Numbered from the stretch's first letter, positions 50,530-60,320 are shown. The stretch: DNA of 64,000 nucleotides from Oscillospiraceae bacterium (GCA_017483465.1 JAFUWN010000011.1:32961-96960); one strand, 5' to 3'. The notes: generated by a model from the sequence alone, not told the origin. Program-made: numbers and translations.

Positions 50530-52898
50530 GCTTCAGGAGCATCCTGATCAGCAGTGGCAATTTCCTGACCATCTGCATCAGTAGCAGGTTCTTCCTGAGC
50601 AGCCTGTGTGGTTTCCTCATCCGGATTCGGAGTTTCTACGATCGGATCAGGAGCAGTTTCAAAGCTGAAATCAGGCTGGGGTTCCTGCGGTTCTTCCACG
50701 ACAGGAGCAGCAGTTTCAATAATCGGGTCTGTGATGACAACAGGCGGTTCTGTTGTGGGTTCTGTCGGATGATTGATACCGCCTACAGCTTCAAATGCAC
50801 CCTGTACATCTTCACGGACTGCGGTATAGGAAATATTAGTGAAATCGAAGTTATACACACCGAGTTCGGCCTGCTGATTGGTTGCATAGTTGCTGAGGAT
50901 AACAACAATCTGCTGTGTGCCTGTGCCTTCTACAGGAGTATTGACAGTACCGTTGGAGAATGCAGCATTGATGGTACTGCTGTATGCGATTGTAGTACCG
51001 TTGCTGTCAAGGAAGTCAAGCACGAAACGTCCGGAGGCATTGGACGGCAGTGTCAGGGAGAACGGAACAATACCGGTCGGATCCTGACCGTTACTGTAAG
51101 TCAGTGTGATTTCTGTGCCGGCCGGAACGAGCTGACCGGGTTCGATGCTCTGTGCGATAATAGTACCTGCTTCTTCTGTGGACGGAGCTTCCTGAGTGAT
51201 GACTTTCAGGCCGTAATAATCGCAGAGTGTCTGGGCATGTTCGAGATCAGAGCCGACCATGTTCTGAATTTCCACGTTAGGATTATCCACACCACGGCTG
51301 ATATACACAATGATAGTAGAGCCTGCTTCCGCCATTTCGCCGGCAGCGGGTTCTGTACGGATAACTTTGGAGGCTTCTACGCCTTCGGAGCTCATTTCGT
51401 ATTTCTGGTCAATTACGAAATCTTCCTGTTCGAGAATCTTCTTGGCGTATTCATAGTGATAGTTCTTGACATCAGGAACCTGAACCATATCAATACCGAG
51501 AGAAACATTGACATAAACGGTCTGACCGGTAGAAACGGCATCACCGACAGCGATATCCTGATAATAGATGACATCTTTTTCGTAAGTGGAATTTTCTGTC
51601 TCGTTAATCTGAATATCCAGATACGTGTAAGCATCTTTGGCTTCGTAGTAATCCATGCCGACAAGGTTAGGCATTTCATATCTGGTAGTCTGCCCCTTGT
51701 CATCAATAACGCCCTTGACGAGCCACAGGATAAAGAATACAGCTACTACGATAAAAGCGATCGTGACAGCTGTCATGACAGGGATGAACAGAGAACGGGA
51801 TTCTTCTTCCTCTTCCTCGTCATCTTCATCGTCGTCATCCTCGTCGTCTTCGTCATCTTCCTCTTCCTCGTCCTCGTCTTCGTACTCATCATCATCGTCA
51901 TATTCTTCGTCGTCTTCGTACTCGTCATCGTCGTATTCTTCGTCGTCTTCGTATTCGTCATCATCGTCATACTCGACATACTGTGTTTTGGAGGCATCAG
52001 AAGCTTTGGCCGTCTTGACGGACTTTGCAGACTTTTCCTTGACTTCTTCATAATAGCCGAATGTCATGGAAGGCTTGGACTTGAAGCTTTCAATATCCTT
52101 GATCATATCAGCCGCTGTCTGATAGCGGTTTTCCGGATCTTTTTCAATGGCACGGAGAATAATTTCTTCCAGACCTGCGGGAATATCGGGATTGATGGCT
52201 CTCGGACGCTTCGGAATATCGTTCATATGCATCACAGCAATAGAAACAGGTTTTTCGGCATCGAACGGCTTCTGTCCTGTCAGCATTTCGTACAGCATAA
52301 TACCGACGGAATAAATATCGCTTTTTTCGTCTACAGAGTTGCCTCTTGCCTGTTCAGGGCTGATATAATATACTGTTCCGATGGCCTGATCTGTTGCAGT
52401 ATAGGCCTGTTCCTTGGCAGATTTGGCAATGCCGAAATCCATGACCTTGATGGTTCCGTCCGTAAAAAGCATAATATTCTGGGGCTTGATATCCCTGTGG
52501 ACGATTCCCTTGTCATGAGCGTGCTGCAGTGCACGGAGTACCTGAATAATAAAATGCACAGAATCTTTCCAGGTCAGGACTTTTTCATTTTCCATATATT
52601 CTTTCAGCGTAATGCCGTCAATATATTCCATGACCATGAACTGTAATTTATCGGAAAATCCGACATCATAGACTCTGACAATATTCGGATGCGAGAGCTG
52701 TGCCACCATTCTGGATTCATTCCGAAACCGGCGGAGAAATTCCTCATTTTCTGCATATTCCCTTTTCAGGATTTTGACGGCAACTGTTTTATTATCGACC
52801 AGATCAGTTGCCTTATAGACATCTGCCATGCCGCCGATACCAATCAGTTCGGTGATTTCATATCTGCCGTCCAGTTTTTTACCAATGTACTTATCCAT
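50526..52898 (-). CDS. prkC: Serine/threonine kinase PrkC with PASTA domains and an acidic linker, 790 aa
   Basis: Kinase domain residues about 12-270: P-loop IGIGGMADV, Lys42 of VAVKILK, HRDIKPQN (Asp136), DFG at 154-156 and an activation loop. A very acidic juxtamembrane region follows at about 306-365, with repeated Asp/Glu runs separated by Tyr (DDDEYEDDEEY units). One membrane segment lies around 372-395 (FIPVMTAVTIAFIVVAVFF), then three PASTA repeats (about 405-610) and a C-terminal beta domain with a Glu/Pro/Thr tail. It senses peptidoglycan fragments and phosphorylates growth and wall proteins. The ATG at 52898 follows GGAGG. The stp phosphatase gene precedes it. Confidence 0.95.
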   Translation of the reverse strand: MDKYIGKKLDGRYEITELIGIGGMADVYKATDLVDNKTVAVKILKREYAENEEFLRRFRNESRMVAQLSHPNIVRVYDVGFSDKLQFMVMEYIDGITLKEYMENEKVLTWKDSVHFIIQVLRALQHAHDKGIVHRDIKPQNIMLFTDGTIKVMDFGIAKSAKEQAYTATDQAIGTVYYISPEQARGNSVDEKSDIYSVGIMLYEMLTGQKPFDAEKPVSIAVMHMNDIPKRPRAINPDIPAGLEEIILRAIEKDPENRYQTAADMIKDIESFKSKPSMTFGYYEEVKEKSAKSVKTAKASDASKTQYVEYDDDDEYEDDEEYDDDEYEDDEEYDDDDEYEDEDEEEEDDEDDEDDDDEDDEEEEEESRSLFIPVMTAVTIAFIVVAVFFILWLVKGVIDDKGQTTRYEMPNLVGMDYYEAKDAYTYLDIQINETENSTYEKDVIYYQDIAVGDAVSTGQTVYVNVSLGIDMVQVPDVKNYHYEYAKKILEQEDFVIDQKYEMSSEGVEASKVIRTEPAAGEMAEAGSTIIVYISRGVDNPNVEIQNMVGSDLEHAQTLCDYYGLKVITQEAPSTEEAGTIIAQSIEPGQLVPAGTEITLTYSNGQDPTGIVPFSLTLPSNASGRFVLDFLDSNGTTIAYSSTINAAFSNGTVNTPVEGTGTQQIVVILSNYATNQQAELGVYNFDFTNISYTAVREDVQGAFEAVGGINHPTEPTTEPPVVITDPIIETAAPVVEEPQEPQPDFSFETAPDPIVETPNPDEETTQAAQEEPATDADGQEIATADQDAPEA

Positions 52899-52941
52899 TC
52901 GTTGTGCCTCCATGTTTATTTTGAAATTAAATTTAATTTAA

Positions 52942-53667
52942 TTAATTTGTGATAATCGCCAGGGAAATATTATCCCTGCCGCCTTTTGACAGTGCCAGAT
53001 TTACAAGATTCTGGGGCATTGTCATAAAAGAGCTTTCCTGCATGACTTCCAGAATTTCTTCTTCGGAACAATATCCCGAAAGTCCGTCAGAACAGAGCAG
53101 AAGCATAAAATCCTCGCTGCACGGAATATGATAATAATCCGGCTGGACAATGCGTTCCACGCCGACAGCCCTTGTCAGCATATTTTTCTGCGGATGATCT
53201 TCCATATCTTCCAGATCAATTTTCCCCTGCTGATACAGCAGATTCACGACAGTGTGATCGCTTGTGAGCTGACGGATTTTTCCGTCTTCAATCAGATAAG
53301 CTCTGCTGTCACCGACATTCACGATCGAAAGCCAGCCGGATTCTGCAAAGGCGATGACACAGGTCGTTCCCATGCCATAGCTCTGATAATCCATCTTAGC
53401 CGTCGTATAGATGACAGTATTTGCCGCTGATACCGATGACAGCATCAGAGCACGGAGTGCCTCGGCATCCATATCGGCCTGATAGCCTTCTGAAAAATGA
53501 TCAAATATCTCACGGATTGCAAGCTGACTTGCCTGACTGCCGCAGTTTTCGCCGCCCATGCCGTCACAGACGGCTGCCAAGATACAGCCCTGATAGTCTT
53601 TTGCCAGTACTTCGTCCTGATTCTCGTCACGAATCAGACCGACATCTGTTGCAGTTGCACATCGCAA
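52942..53667 (-). CDS. stp: PP2C-type phosphatase Stp (PrpC), 241 aa, TTG start
   Basis: The partner phosphatase of PrkC. PPM metal motifs: TDVGLIRDENQDE near the start, AAVCDGMGGENCGSQAS, VGDSRAYLIEDGKI, SDGLSGYCSEEE and GGRDNISLAII. Length normal (about 245). The TTG at 53667 is favoured because AGAGGAG stands 8 nt upstream and the product then starts like homologues; a GTG at 53676, overlapping the rlmN stop, is possible but too close to that site. Co-transcribed with prkC. Confidence 0.94.
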   Translation of the reverse strand: MRCATATDVGLIRDENQDEVLAKDYQGCILAAVCDGMGGENCGSQASQLAIREIFDHFSEGYQADMDAEALRALMLSSVSAANTVIYTTAKMDYQSYGMGTTCVIAFAESGWLSIVNVGDSRAYLIEDGKIRQLTSDHTVVNLLYQQGKIDLEDMEDHPQKNMLTRAVGVERIVQPDYYHIPCSEDFMLLLCSDGLSGYCSEEEILEVMQESSFMTMPQNLVNLALSKGGRDNISLAIITN

Positions 53668-53672
53668 TCCTA

Positions 53673-54719
53673 TCACTCCTCTCTTTTCATAGATTCTACG
53701 CAGCCGGCCTCATGCCGGAGCTGCCCGCAGGCGGCCTGAATATCGCTGCCGAGCGTGCGTCTGACAGTGGCATGAATGCCGCACTGTTCCAGATACTGCA
53801 TAAATCTCTGTGCGGCCTGCCGGTCGGCATGGAAATTCCGTTCTTTCACGGCATTGACCGGAATCAGGTTTACATGTGCCTGCTGATGTTTCAGCAGAGC
53901 CGCAAGTTTCCGGGCATCTTCCATACTGTCATTTTCGCCTTCCATGACGGCATATTCATACGTGACACGCCTTCCGGTACGGGCGAAATAATACTGACAG
54001 GCTTCCATGAGTTCCGGCAGAGGGTACTTTCTGTTGACAGGCATAATTTGATTTCTGCCGGAATTTTCCGGATGATGCAGAGAAACGGCAAGTGTCAGGC
54101 CGGAACAGCGTTCGGCCAGTTCCTTGATTTTAGGAACAATTCCGCAGGTGGAAAGCGTGACATGCCGCAGGCTCATTGTTCTGCCTTTCTGATCGGAAAG
54201 CAGATCCAGAAATCTGATCACATTGTCAAAATTATCCAGCGGTTCCCCGATACCCATCAGGACGAGTCCGGAGACAGTGACACCGGCATCCCGTTCGGTT
54301 TCATCAATCTGGAGCAGCATTTCTGAAGCGGACAGATTTCTGACATAGCCTGCAATGGTCGAAGCACAGAACTGACACCCCATTTTGCAGCCGACCTGTG
54401 TGGAGATACAGAGTCTCCAGCCGTGCTGATAGTGCATCAGAACCGTTTCGACATGCTGTCCGTCAGGGAGCCTATATAAATATTTTACAGTATCATCCAT
54501 ACATGATGCAAGTCTTCTTGCAATAAATAGTCTTTTTATACAAAATTCAGACTCCAGCTTTGTGCGAAGTGCCGAAGACAAATCCGTCATCTGAGCAAAA
54601 TCAGTCACTTTCCGGACATGCAGCCAGTGATAGATCTGTGCTCCCCGGTATTTCGGCTCATGCAGTTCCTGTACGGCGTTCTGCAGTTCCGGCAGAGTCA
54701 TAGAGAGTATATCTTTCAT
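53673..54719 (-). CDS. rlmN: 23S rRNA (adenine-2503-C2)-methyltransferase RlmN, 348 aa
   Basis: A dual-specificity radical SAM enzyme for A2503 (and often A37 of tRNA). Motifs: STQVGCKMGCQFCASTIAGY (CxxxCxxC), VLMGIGEPLDNFDNV, LSTCGIVPKIKELAE and the conserved C-terminal Cys in a VRRTLGSDIQAACGQL region. Length normal. The ATG at 54719 follows AGGGTGAT by 7 nt; a GTG at 54731 overlapping the rsmB stop is a longer alternative. Confidence 0.95.
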   Translation of the reverse strand: MKDILSMTLPELQNAVQELHEPKYRGAQIYHWLHVRKVTDFAQMTDLSSALRTKLESEFCIKRLFIARRLASCMDDTVKYLYRLPDGQHVETVLMHYQHGWRLCISTQVGCKMGCQFCASTIAGYVRNLSASEMLLQIDETERDAGVTVSGLVLMGIGEPLDNFDNVIRFLDLLSDQKGRTMSLRHVTLSTCGIVPKIKELAERCSGLTLAVSLHHPENSGRNQIMPVNRKYPLPELMEACQYYFARTGRRVTYEYAVMEGENDSMEDARKLAALLKHQQAHVNLIPVNAVKERNFHADRQAAQRFMQYLEQCGIHATVRRTLGSDIQAACGQLRHEAGCVESMKREE

Positions 54720-54727
54720 AGAAGCGA

Positions 54728-56020
54728 TCACCCTGCCTTTCTGCGGAGTCTTGCGGCGAAAAAGCCGTCACAGTCTGCAAAGGCCGGAGAAAACGTCATC
54801 CAGCCGGATGAATTTTCAAATTCTGTCAGGGGAACGGGTTCAAACTCCGGATGTGTCTCCAGGAATTTCAGAACAACTTGTTCATTCTCCCGTTTCAGGA
54901 TGGTACAGGTCGAATACACCAGAATGCCTCCTGCTTTCAGATACTGTGAAGCCGTTTCCAGAATCTGATATTGCAGTTCCGGAAGATCAGCAAAACTTTC
55001 AAGCGGCTTGTATTTGATTTCCGGTTTTCTGCGGATGACTCCGAGACCGGAACAAGGTACATCACAAAGGATTTTATCAGCCTCCGGCAGATCTTTCTGA
55101 TAGTGTGCCGCATTTTTCACATCCGTATGCACACAGGTGAGACCTAATCTTTCAGCCCCTTCCTGAATCAGCTTTACTCTGTGCGGATGCAGATCAAATG
55201 CATATACATTTCCCTGATTCTGCATGAGTTCTGCAATTGTGAAAGTTTTTCCGCCGGGAGCGGCACAGAGATCAAGAACAGTATCGCCGGGCTGAGGATT
55301 CAGAATCTGACAGCAAAGCTGTGAAGCCAAATCCTGCACGTGAAACAAGCCGTCCTGAAAAGCCTTTGTTTTTCTGACATCAGCGGCCTGAATCTGACAG
55401 GCATATTCTGAAAACTCTGTTTTTTCCGGATGCAGTTCTTCCAGAGCAGAAAGATCTTTTTTCAGAGGATTAACTCTGATCAGATTCGGCGGCGGCCGGA
55501 GACTGTCTTCAAAGAACAGTCCGGTAAATTCTTCGCCGTGTTCTTCTGTGATTTTTTTCAGCAGTTCTGCCGGAGCGGAATACTGAACCTGCATATTCTG
55601 CCATTTATCGCCGGTCAGAGGAATTGTTTTTCCTGTTCTCTGGAATTTTCTGAGAATCGCATTGATAAATCCGGCAGCACTTTTTTTCCGGAAATATCCG
55701 GCCAGCCGGACACTCTCGTTGACAGCGGCACTATCCGGAATGCTGTCACAGTATTTCATCTGGTATAATCCGAGATATAAAATATATTTTACAGGAATAT
55801 CCAGTTTTTCGGGAGTTTTTTTCTCGCTCAGGATTCTGACGAGATATTCCAGAGTCAGAAGCCGTTCTGTCACGCCGTAATACAGCTGTGTACAGAAAGC
55901 CTTTTCCTGCGGTGAAAGTCCGGAACCGGCAAGTGCATGATTTAAAATCAGGTTAGAATAACCGTTTTCTTCAAATGTTTTGATCAGCAGTCTGACTGCT
56001 GTCGCTCTTGCGGTGCTCAT
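54728..56020 (-). CDS. rsmB: 16S rRNA (cytosine-967-C5)-methyltransferase RsmB, 430 aa
   Basis: An N-terminal NusB-like RNA-binding domain (residues 1-130; RATAVRLLIKTFEENGYSN) followed by a SAM-dependent C5-methyltransferase: VLDLCAAPGGKTFTIA, CDVPCSGLGVIRRKPEIK (catalytic Cys), LVYSTCTILKRENEQV (second Cys). Length normal. The ATG at 56020 overlaps the fmt stop (ATGA). Confidence 0.95.
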   Translation of the reverse strand: MSTARATAVRLLIKTFEENGYSNLILNHALAGSGLSPQEKAFCTQLYYGVTERLLTLEYLVRILSEKKTPEKLDIPVKYILYLGLYQMKYCDSIPDSAAVNESVRLAGYFRKKSAAGFINAILRKFQRTGKTIPLTGDKWQNMQVQYSAPAELLKKITEEHGEEFTGLFFEDSLRPPPNLIRVNPLKKDLSALEELHPEKTEFSEYACQIQAADVRKTKAFQDGLFHVQDLASQLCCQILNPQPGDTVLDLCAAPGGKTFTIAELMQNQGNVYAFDLHPHRVKLIQEGAERLGLTCVHTDVKNAAHYQKDLPEADKILCDVPCSGLGVIRRKPEIKYKPLESFADLPELQYQILETASQYLKAGGILVYSTCTILKRENEQVVLKFLETHPEFEPVPLTEFENSSGWMTFSPAFADCDGFFAARLRRKAG

Positions 56021-56943
56021 TCGCCTAACAGCTGACCGGGTTCGAGTTTTTTGCCCTTTAAGAATTCTTTAACGGGCATTCTCCTGCTGCCTTCGAGCTG
56101 AACTTCTGTGAACTGAATCGCTGTCTGTTCACCGCACTGGACAATAAATTTTTTAGTATCAATGACAGTTCCGCACGGTGCATCGGATTTCTGACCGCTG
56201 ATCAGACTGCGGATGACTTTCAGGCGTTTTCCGCCAAGTTTTGTGAATCCCGTCAGAGCACAGACTGTCCGGTGCAGTTCCAGAGCAGGCTTTGTAAAAT
56301 CCAGAGCAGACATTTCTTTCCGGATCATGCAAGCATAGCAGGAATCCGCATCATTCTGTTTTTCAGGTACAATTGTACCCTTTTCGAGAGCCTCCAGCAC
56401 AGGAAGAATCATCTGTGCTCCGAGTTCTGCCAGACGGTCATGCAGTTCGTCAGCGATTTCGTTTTCATGAATCGGAATGCTCTGTTTCATGAGCATATCC
56501 CCGGTGTCGAGTCCTTCTGCCATCTGCATGACAGTAATACCGGTTTCTGCCTCGCCGTTGAGGATACAATGCTGAATCGGAGCGGCTCCCCGGTATTTCG
56601 GCAGAAGCGAAGCATGAATATTAATACAGCCGTATTTCGGCAGAGTAAGAATTTCTTTCGGAAGAATCTGCCCGTAAGCGGCTACGACAATGCAATCCGG
56701 CTGAATTCTTTTCAGGACTTCAAGAGCGGTTTCCGCCTCTTCGCCTTTTCTGAGCGATGTGGGCTGAAAGACAGAAATTCCGTGTTCCAGAGCCGTTTTC
56801 TTAACCGGAGAAAACTGTAATTTCATTTTCCGGCCGTTGGGTTTGTCAGGCTGTGTGAATACAGCAGCAACTTCGGTTTCGGCGGCTAATTTTTTCAGAC
56901 AGGGTACAGCAAAATCAGCTGTTCCCATAAAAACAATCTTCAT
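56017..56943 (-). CDS. fmt: Methionyl-tRNA formyltransferase, 308 aa
   Basis: Formylates initiator Met-tRNA. The N-terminus has IVFMGTADFAVPCLKKL and the tetrahydrofolate loop; the catalytic Asn-His-Asp region is INIHASLLPKYRGAAPIQ and LDTGDMLM. The C-terminal OB-fold domain begins at about residue 205 (FTKLGGKRLK). Length normal. GAGGAGT precedes the ATG, 7 bp after def. The paired def-fmt order is universal in Bacillota. Confidence 0.97.
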   Translation of the reverse strand: MKIVFMGTADFAVPCLKKLAAETEVAAVFTQPDKPNGRKMKLQFSPVKKTALEHGISVFQPTSLRKGEEAETALEVLKRIQPDCIVVAAYGQILPKEILTLPKYGCINIHASLLPKYRGAAPIQHCILNGEAETGITVMQMAEGLDTGDMLMKQSIPIHENEIADELHDRLAELGAQMILPVLEALEKGTIVPEKQNDADSCYACMIRKEMSALDFTKPALELHRTVCALTGFTKLGGKRLKVIRSLISGQKSDAPCGTVIDTKKFIVQCGEQTAIQFTEVQLEGSRRMPVKEFLKGKKLEPGQLLGE

Positions 56944-56950
56944 CAGGCAG

Positions 56951-57427
56951 TTACTCCTCTTCTTGTTCGGAAATTTCTACAACCTCATCAACTAAATCCA
57001 GAAACAGCTTTCCGTCGAGATGATCAATTTCATGGCAGGCACAGCGGCAGCCGAGGCCTTCCAGCTGCAGTTCAAAAAACTCTCCGTTCCGGTTCTGAGC
57101 CTTTACTGTGCATTTATTCGGACGGACAACATAGCCCCACTGATCGGGACAGGAAAGACAGCCCTCAACATCTCTCTGTTTTCCGCTGGATTTGAGAATC
57201 ACGGGGTTGATCAGTTCGATCAGGCCGTTTTCATCGCCGACATCAATTACAGCGATTCTCCGGCGGATTCCGACCTGCGGAGCAGCAAGGCCAAGTCCCT
57301 GTGCCTGATAGAGCGTTTCAGCCATATCATCCAGCAGAGTCCATAATTTCTGGTCAAATTTTTCTACAGGTCTGCACTGGACATGTAAAACGGGGTCATC
57401 TTTCGTCACAATTTTTCTGATAGCCAT
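56951..57427 (-). CDS. def: Peptide deformylase, 158 aa
   Basis: Removes the N-formyl group from nascent proteins with an Fe2+ (or Zn) centre. Motif 1 GLAAPQVGI, motif 2 EGCLSCPDQ (Cys ligand), motif 3 CACHEIDHLDGKLF (two His and catalytic Glu). Length and C-terminus fit the short type I enzymes. AAGGAG lies about 11 nt before the ATG. Confidence 0.97.
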   Translation of the reverse strand: MAIRKIVTKDDPVLHVQCRPVEKFDQKLWTLLDDMAETLYQAQGLGLAAPQVGIRRRIAVIDVGDENGLIELINPVILKSSGKQRDVEGCLSCPDQWGYVVRPNKCTVKAQNRNGEFFELQLEGLGCRCACHEIDHLDGKLFLDLVDEVVEISEQEEE

Positions 57428-57472
57428 TGTGTTTACAACTCCTTCAAGAAAATATAATTTTGATTCTTATTA

Positions 57473-59491
57473 TCATATACTGATACTGCCGTTCATATCC
57501 GCATAGACATGAATTCTGGCAACTTCTCTGAGTTTAGCAGCCTGTTCAAGCGTATCTCTGACAAATTTCCGGAACACAGCCGTGTTCTTGCACCGGAGCA
57601 TCATATGATAACGATATTTATTATTAATCTTTCCGTATACGCACGGCATGGGCGGAGAAATCCGGAGAGGCATTTTTTCATGCACCTGAGCATGAACACT
57701 CTGCATACACTCAAAAAATTTCTGTGCCCCCATCGCAGTATCTGCCTGAGAATCTCCGGTAAAGCCGATCACACAGATATCGCAGAACGGCGGCAGAAGA
57801 AGCGACTTCCGGACAGCGATTTCTTCACGGAAAAAAGTTTCATAATCCTGAGCGGCAGCAAGCCGGAGTACATAATGTTCCGGCATGAACGTCTGAAGAA
57901 CCGCCCTGCCGGGCTTGCCGCCTCTGCCACCTCTGCCGACAACCTGAGTGATCAGGCTGAAAGTTCGTTCATAACTCCGGAAATCTCCTGAAAAAAGAGC
58001 ACTATCGACAGATAATACGCCGACCAGCGTAACATTCGGAAAGTCAAGGCCTTTGCCGATCATCTGCGTGCCGAGCATAATATCATAGCGTCCCTGCCGG
58101 AAAGCCTCGAAATTTTCTTCATAGGCATTTTTTCGGGAAGTGGTATCAGCATCCATGCGGAGCAGTTTTGCGGCAGGAAATCTTGCGGCAAGTTCTTCTT
58201 CAAGCCGCTGTGTGCCGAAGCCCATTTTCCGGAGTTTTTTCGCACCGCAGACCGGACAGCTTTCCGGCATGGGCTGGGTATAGCCGCAGTAATGACAATG
58301 CAGAAGCTGATCCGTTGTATGCCATGTCATCGGAACAGAACAATACCGGCACTGAACGGTTTTATTGCAGACTGCACAGTTGATCAGTGTATGATAGCCT
58401 CTCCGGTTCAGGAGCAGAATGCTCTGTTCACCGTTTTGCAGATTTTCTGCGATTGCCTCATGAAGAGTCCGGCTGAATGCCGAAGCATTGCCTTCTTCCC
58501 GTTCAATCCGCATATCTACGGTTTCCACTTCCGGCAAAGGCATGTTATGATAGCGATGTTTCAGCTCCAGAAGATGATAGACCTGTTTTTCATGAGCATG
58601 ATAATAAGTCTCAATTGTCGGTGTAGCGGAAGCTGTCAGCAGAACCGCATGATGATACCGGCAGCGTTCTCTTGCCACCTGAATGGTATCATAACGGGGA
58701 GCCGACTCGGATTTATAAGACCGTTCGCCTTCTTCGTCCATAATAATCAGGCCGATACGGGAAAGCGGTGCAAAGACTGCACTTCTTGTACCGATGACCA
58801 GTTTTGCCGAGCCGTTTTTTGCCCGTTCATAAGCAAGGCGGCGTTCTCCGTCAGAAAGACGGCTGTGCATCAGGGCAATGCTGTCACCGAAGCGTTTTTC
58901 AAACCTGTGAATCATCTGCGGTGTCAGGCCGATTTCCGGCAGAAGCAGAAGTGCCGTTTTTCCAAGCTGGAGCGTTCTTGCAATCAACGCTTCAAAAACG
59001 GAAGTTTTTCCGCTTCCGGTTACACCCTTGAGCAGAAATCCGTCAGGTGCATCAAGTTCCAGACAGGGAGCAATGCTGTCATAGACGGTCTGCTGTTCCT
59101 GTGTCAGGCGAAGGGGTTCGGCCTCGGGAACAGCCGGAACAGCCTGTTTTTTCCGGGCTTTGGTTTTCCGGACAACAGCCGAAGGAATCACGGCTTTGAC
59201 AGCATCATAATACGTACAGAACGTATTTTCCCGCAGCCATAATACAAGCTTTCTCTGTTCCGGGTTCAGGACAGCCGGAAAGACTTCCAGAATATCTTTC
59301 ATCCGGAACTCCGGCTTCTGGTCTGTGACTGCAAAGACATAACCGGTTTTATTCCGGTTTCCTTTTCCGAACGGTACGGTTACCATATCGCCGGGCTGAC
59401 AGGTCATACCCGGCGGAATCCGGTAATGATACAGGATATCGGCCGCATAGGCCGAACCGATATCCATAGCAACAGCAGCGAATTTCTCCAT
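57473..59491 (-). CDS. priA: Primosomal protein N' (PriA helicase), 672 aa
   Basis: Restarts stalled replication forks. The N-terminal DNA-binding domain (1-105) precedes a helicase core with Walker A LKGVTGSGKTSVFEAL, motif II LIIMDEEGERSYKSE and GVLSVDSALFSGDFRSYERTF. Between lies a zinc module with CAVCNKTVQCRYCSVP, CHYCGYTQ and CPVCG. Motif II has Gly where many PriA proteins have His. Length (672) is shorter than the usual 730-800. The ATG shares one base with the rpoZ stop (TAATG). Confidence 0.94.
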   Translation of the reverse strand: MEKFAAVAMDIGSAYAADILYHYRIPPGMTCQPGDMVTVPFGKGNRNKTGYVFAVTDQKPEFRMKDILEVFPAVLNPEQRKLVLWLRENTFCTYYDAVKAVIPSAVVRKTKARKKQAVPAVPEAEPLRLTQEQQTVYDSIAPCLELDAPDGFLLKGVTGSGKTSVFEALIARTLQLGKTALLLLPEIGLTPQMIHRFEKRFGDSIALMHSRLSDGERRLAYERAKNGSAKLVIGTRSAVFAPLSRIGLIIMDEEGERSYKSESAPRYDTIQVARERCRYHHAVLLTASATPTIETYYHAHEKQVYHLLELKHRYHNMPLPEVETVDMRIEREEGNASAFSRTLHEAIAENLQNGEQSILLLNRRGYHTLINCAVCNKTVQCRYCSVPMTWHTTDQLLHCHYCGYTQPMPESCPVCGAKKLRKMGFGTQRLEEELAARFPAAKLLRMDADTTSRKNAYEENFEAFRQGRYDIMLGTQMIGKGLDFPNVTLVGVLSVDSALFSGDFRSYERTFSLITQVVGRGGRGGKPGRAVLQTFMPEHYVLRLAAAQDYETFFREEIAVRKSLLLPPFCDICVIGFTGDSQADTAMGAQKFFECMQSVHAQVHEKMPLRISPPMPCVYGKINNKYRYHMMLRCKNTAVFRKFVRDTLEQAAKLREVARIHVYADMNGSISI

Positions 59492-59712
59492 TACTGCAAT
59501 GTGATATTTTTATTTTCAGAGGCGACTTCCACAATTTTGAACTCTCCTCTTGCAAATTCATCCACAGCTGTCTTGACAGGCTTTTCTTCGAGCGGTTCGC
59601 CGTTTTTACAGAGATCTTCGGCAATTTCTCTTGCACGCTTGGCAATGCCGATGACAAGAGAATAACAGCTTTCGTTTTTAGTGATTAACTGTGTAATAGC
59701 TGGTCTTAACAT
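59491..59712 (-). CDS. rpoZ: RNA polymerase omega subunit, 73 aa
   Basis: A small subunit that helps assemble RNA polymerase. The signature is LITKNESCYSLVIGIAKRAREIAEDL, matching omega (conserved Tyr-Val/Ser and the Arg-rich helix); the C-terminal part is the short Firmicutes form. AGGAGG precedes the ATG. It lies between gmk and priA, as in Bacillus but without coaBC. Confidence 0.92.
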   Translation of the reverse strand: MLRPAITQLITKNESCYSLVIGIAKRAREIAEDLCKNGEPLEEKPVKTAVDEFARGEFKIVEVASENKNITLQ

Positions 59713-59750
59713 AATACATAACCTCCGGGAAAATAATATATAATCAAGCC

Positions 59751-60320
59751 TTACGGCCGGATTTTCAGTTCTTCGGCACGGACAACGGCCTTAAAATCGG
59801 AAACAGCGTTTTCCAGAATTTCATTGATGATACAATAGTCATACTGATTTTTGAAATTCAGTTCTGTCGCAGCCTGTGCAATGCGTTTTTCGATTGTTTC
59901 GGCATCTTCCGTACCTCTGTGAGCCAGGCGTTCTCTGAGCGTTTCCAGACTGGGCGGAGCAATGAAAATAAATTTTGCCTCCGGGCAGAGTTTCCGGATC
60001 TGCATTGCCCCCTGTACTTCGATTTCCAGAATCACATGTTTTCCCTGTGCCAGATTTTCTTCAATCGGAGCTTTGAGCGTGCCGTAGTAATTGTCACAAT
60101 ATTCGGCATGTTCCAAAAAAGCATTCTGATTAATTAAATTTTCAAATTCTGTTTTTTCCAGAAATCTGTAATTCACGCCGTCTTTCTCGCCCTCACGGGG
60201 TTTTCTTGTGGTAGCGGAAACGGAATAATAAAATTTCGGATTTTTCAGAATCCGGCTGAGAATTGTGCCTTTGCCGCAGCCTGACGGAGCAGAGACCACA
60301 AGCAGAAGTCCTTTTTCCAT
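59751..60320 (-). CDS. gmk: Guanylate kinase, 189 aa
   Basis: Phosphorylates GMP to GDP. Walker A VVSAPSGCGKGTILSRIL (residues 8-25), GMP-binding TTRKPREGEKDGVNYRFL, EYCDNYYGT and the lid AHRGTEDAETIEKR. Length normal. AGGAGG precedes the ATG. Coupled with yicC upstream. Confidence 0.97.
   Translation of the reverse strand: MEKGLLLVVSAPSGCGKGTILSRILKNPKFYYSVSATTRKPREGEKDGVNYRFLEKTEFENLINQNAFLEHAEYCDNYYGTLKAPIEENLAQGKHVILEIEVQGAMQIRKLCPEAKFIFIAPPSLETLRERLAHRGTEDAETIEKRIAQAATELNFKNQYDYCIINEILENAVSDFKAVVRAEELKIRP

Noticed and set aside
51800-51980. GA-rich short repeats that look like a repeat array
   Set aside because: They are codons for Asp/Glu inside prkC; no spacers of constant length and no dyads, so neither CRISPR nor a mobile element.
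50499-52646. A 715-codon open frame on the plus strand opposite prkC
   Set aside because: It is the complement of prkC; the acidic Asp/Glu repeat and codon bias remove stops on the other strand. It has no ribosome binding site or recognisable domain.
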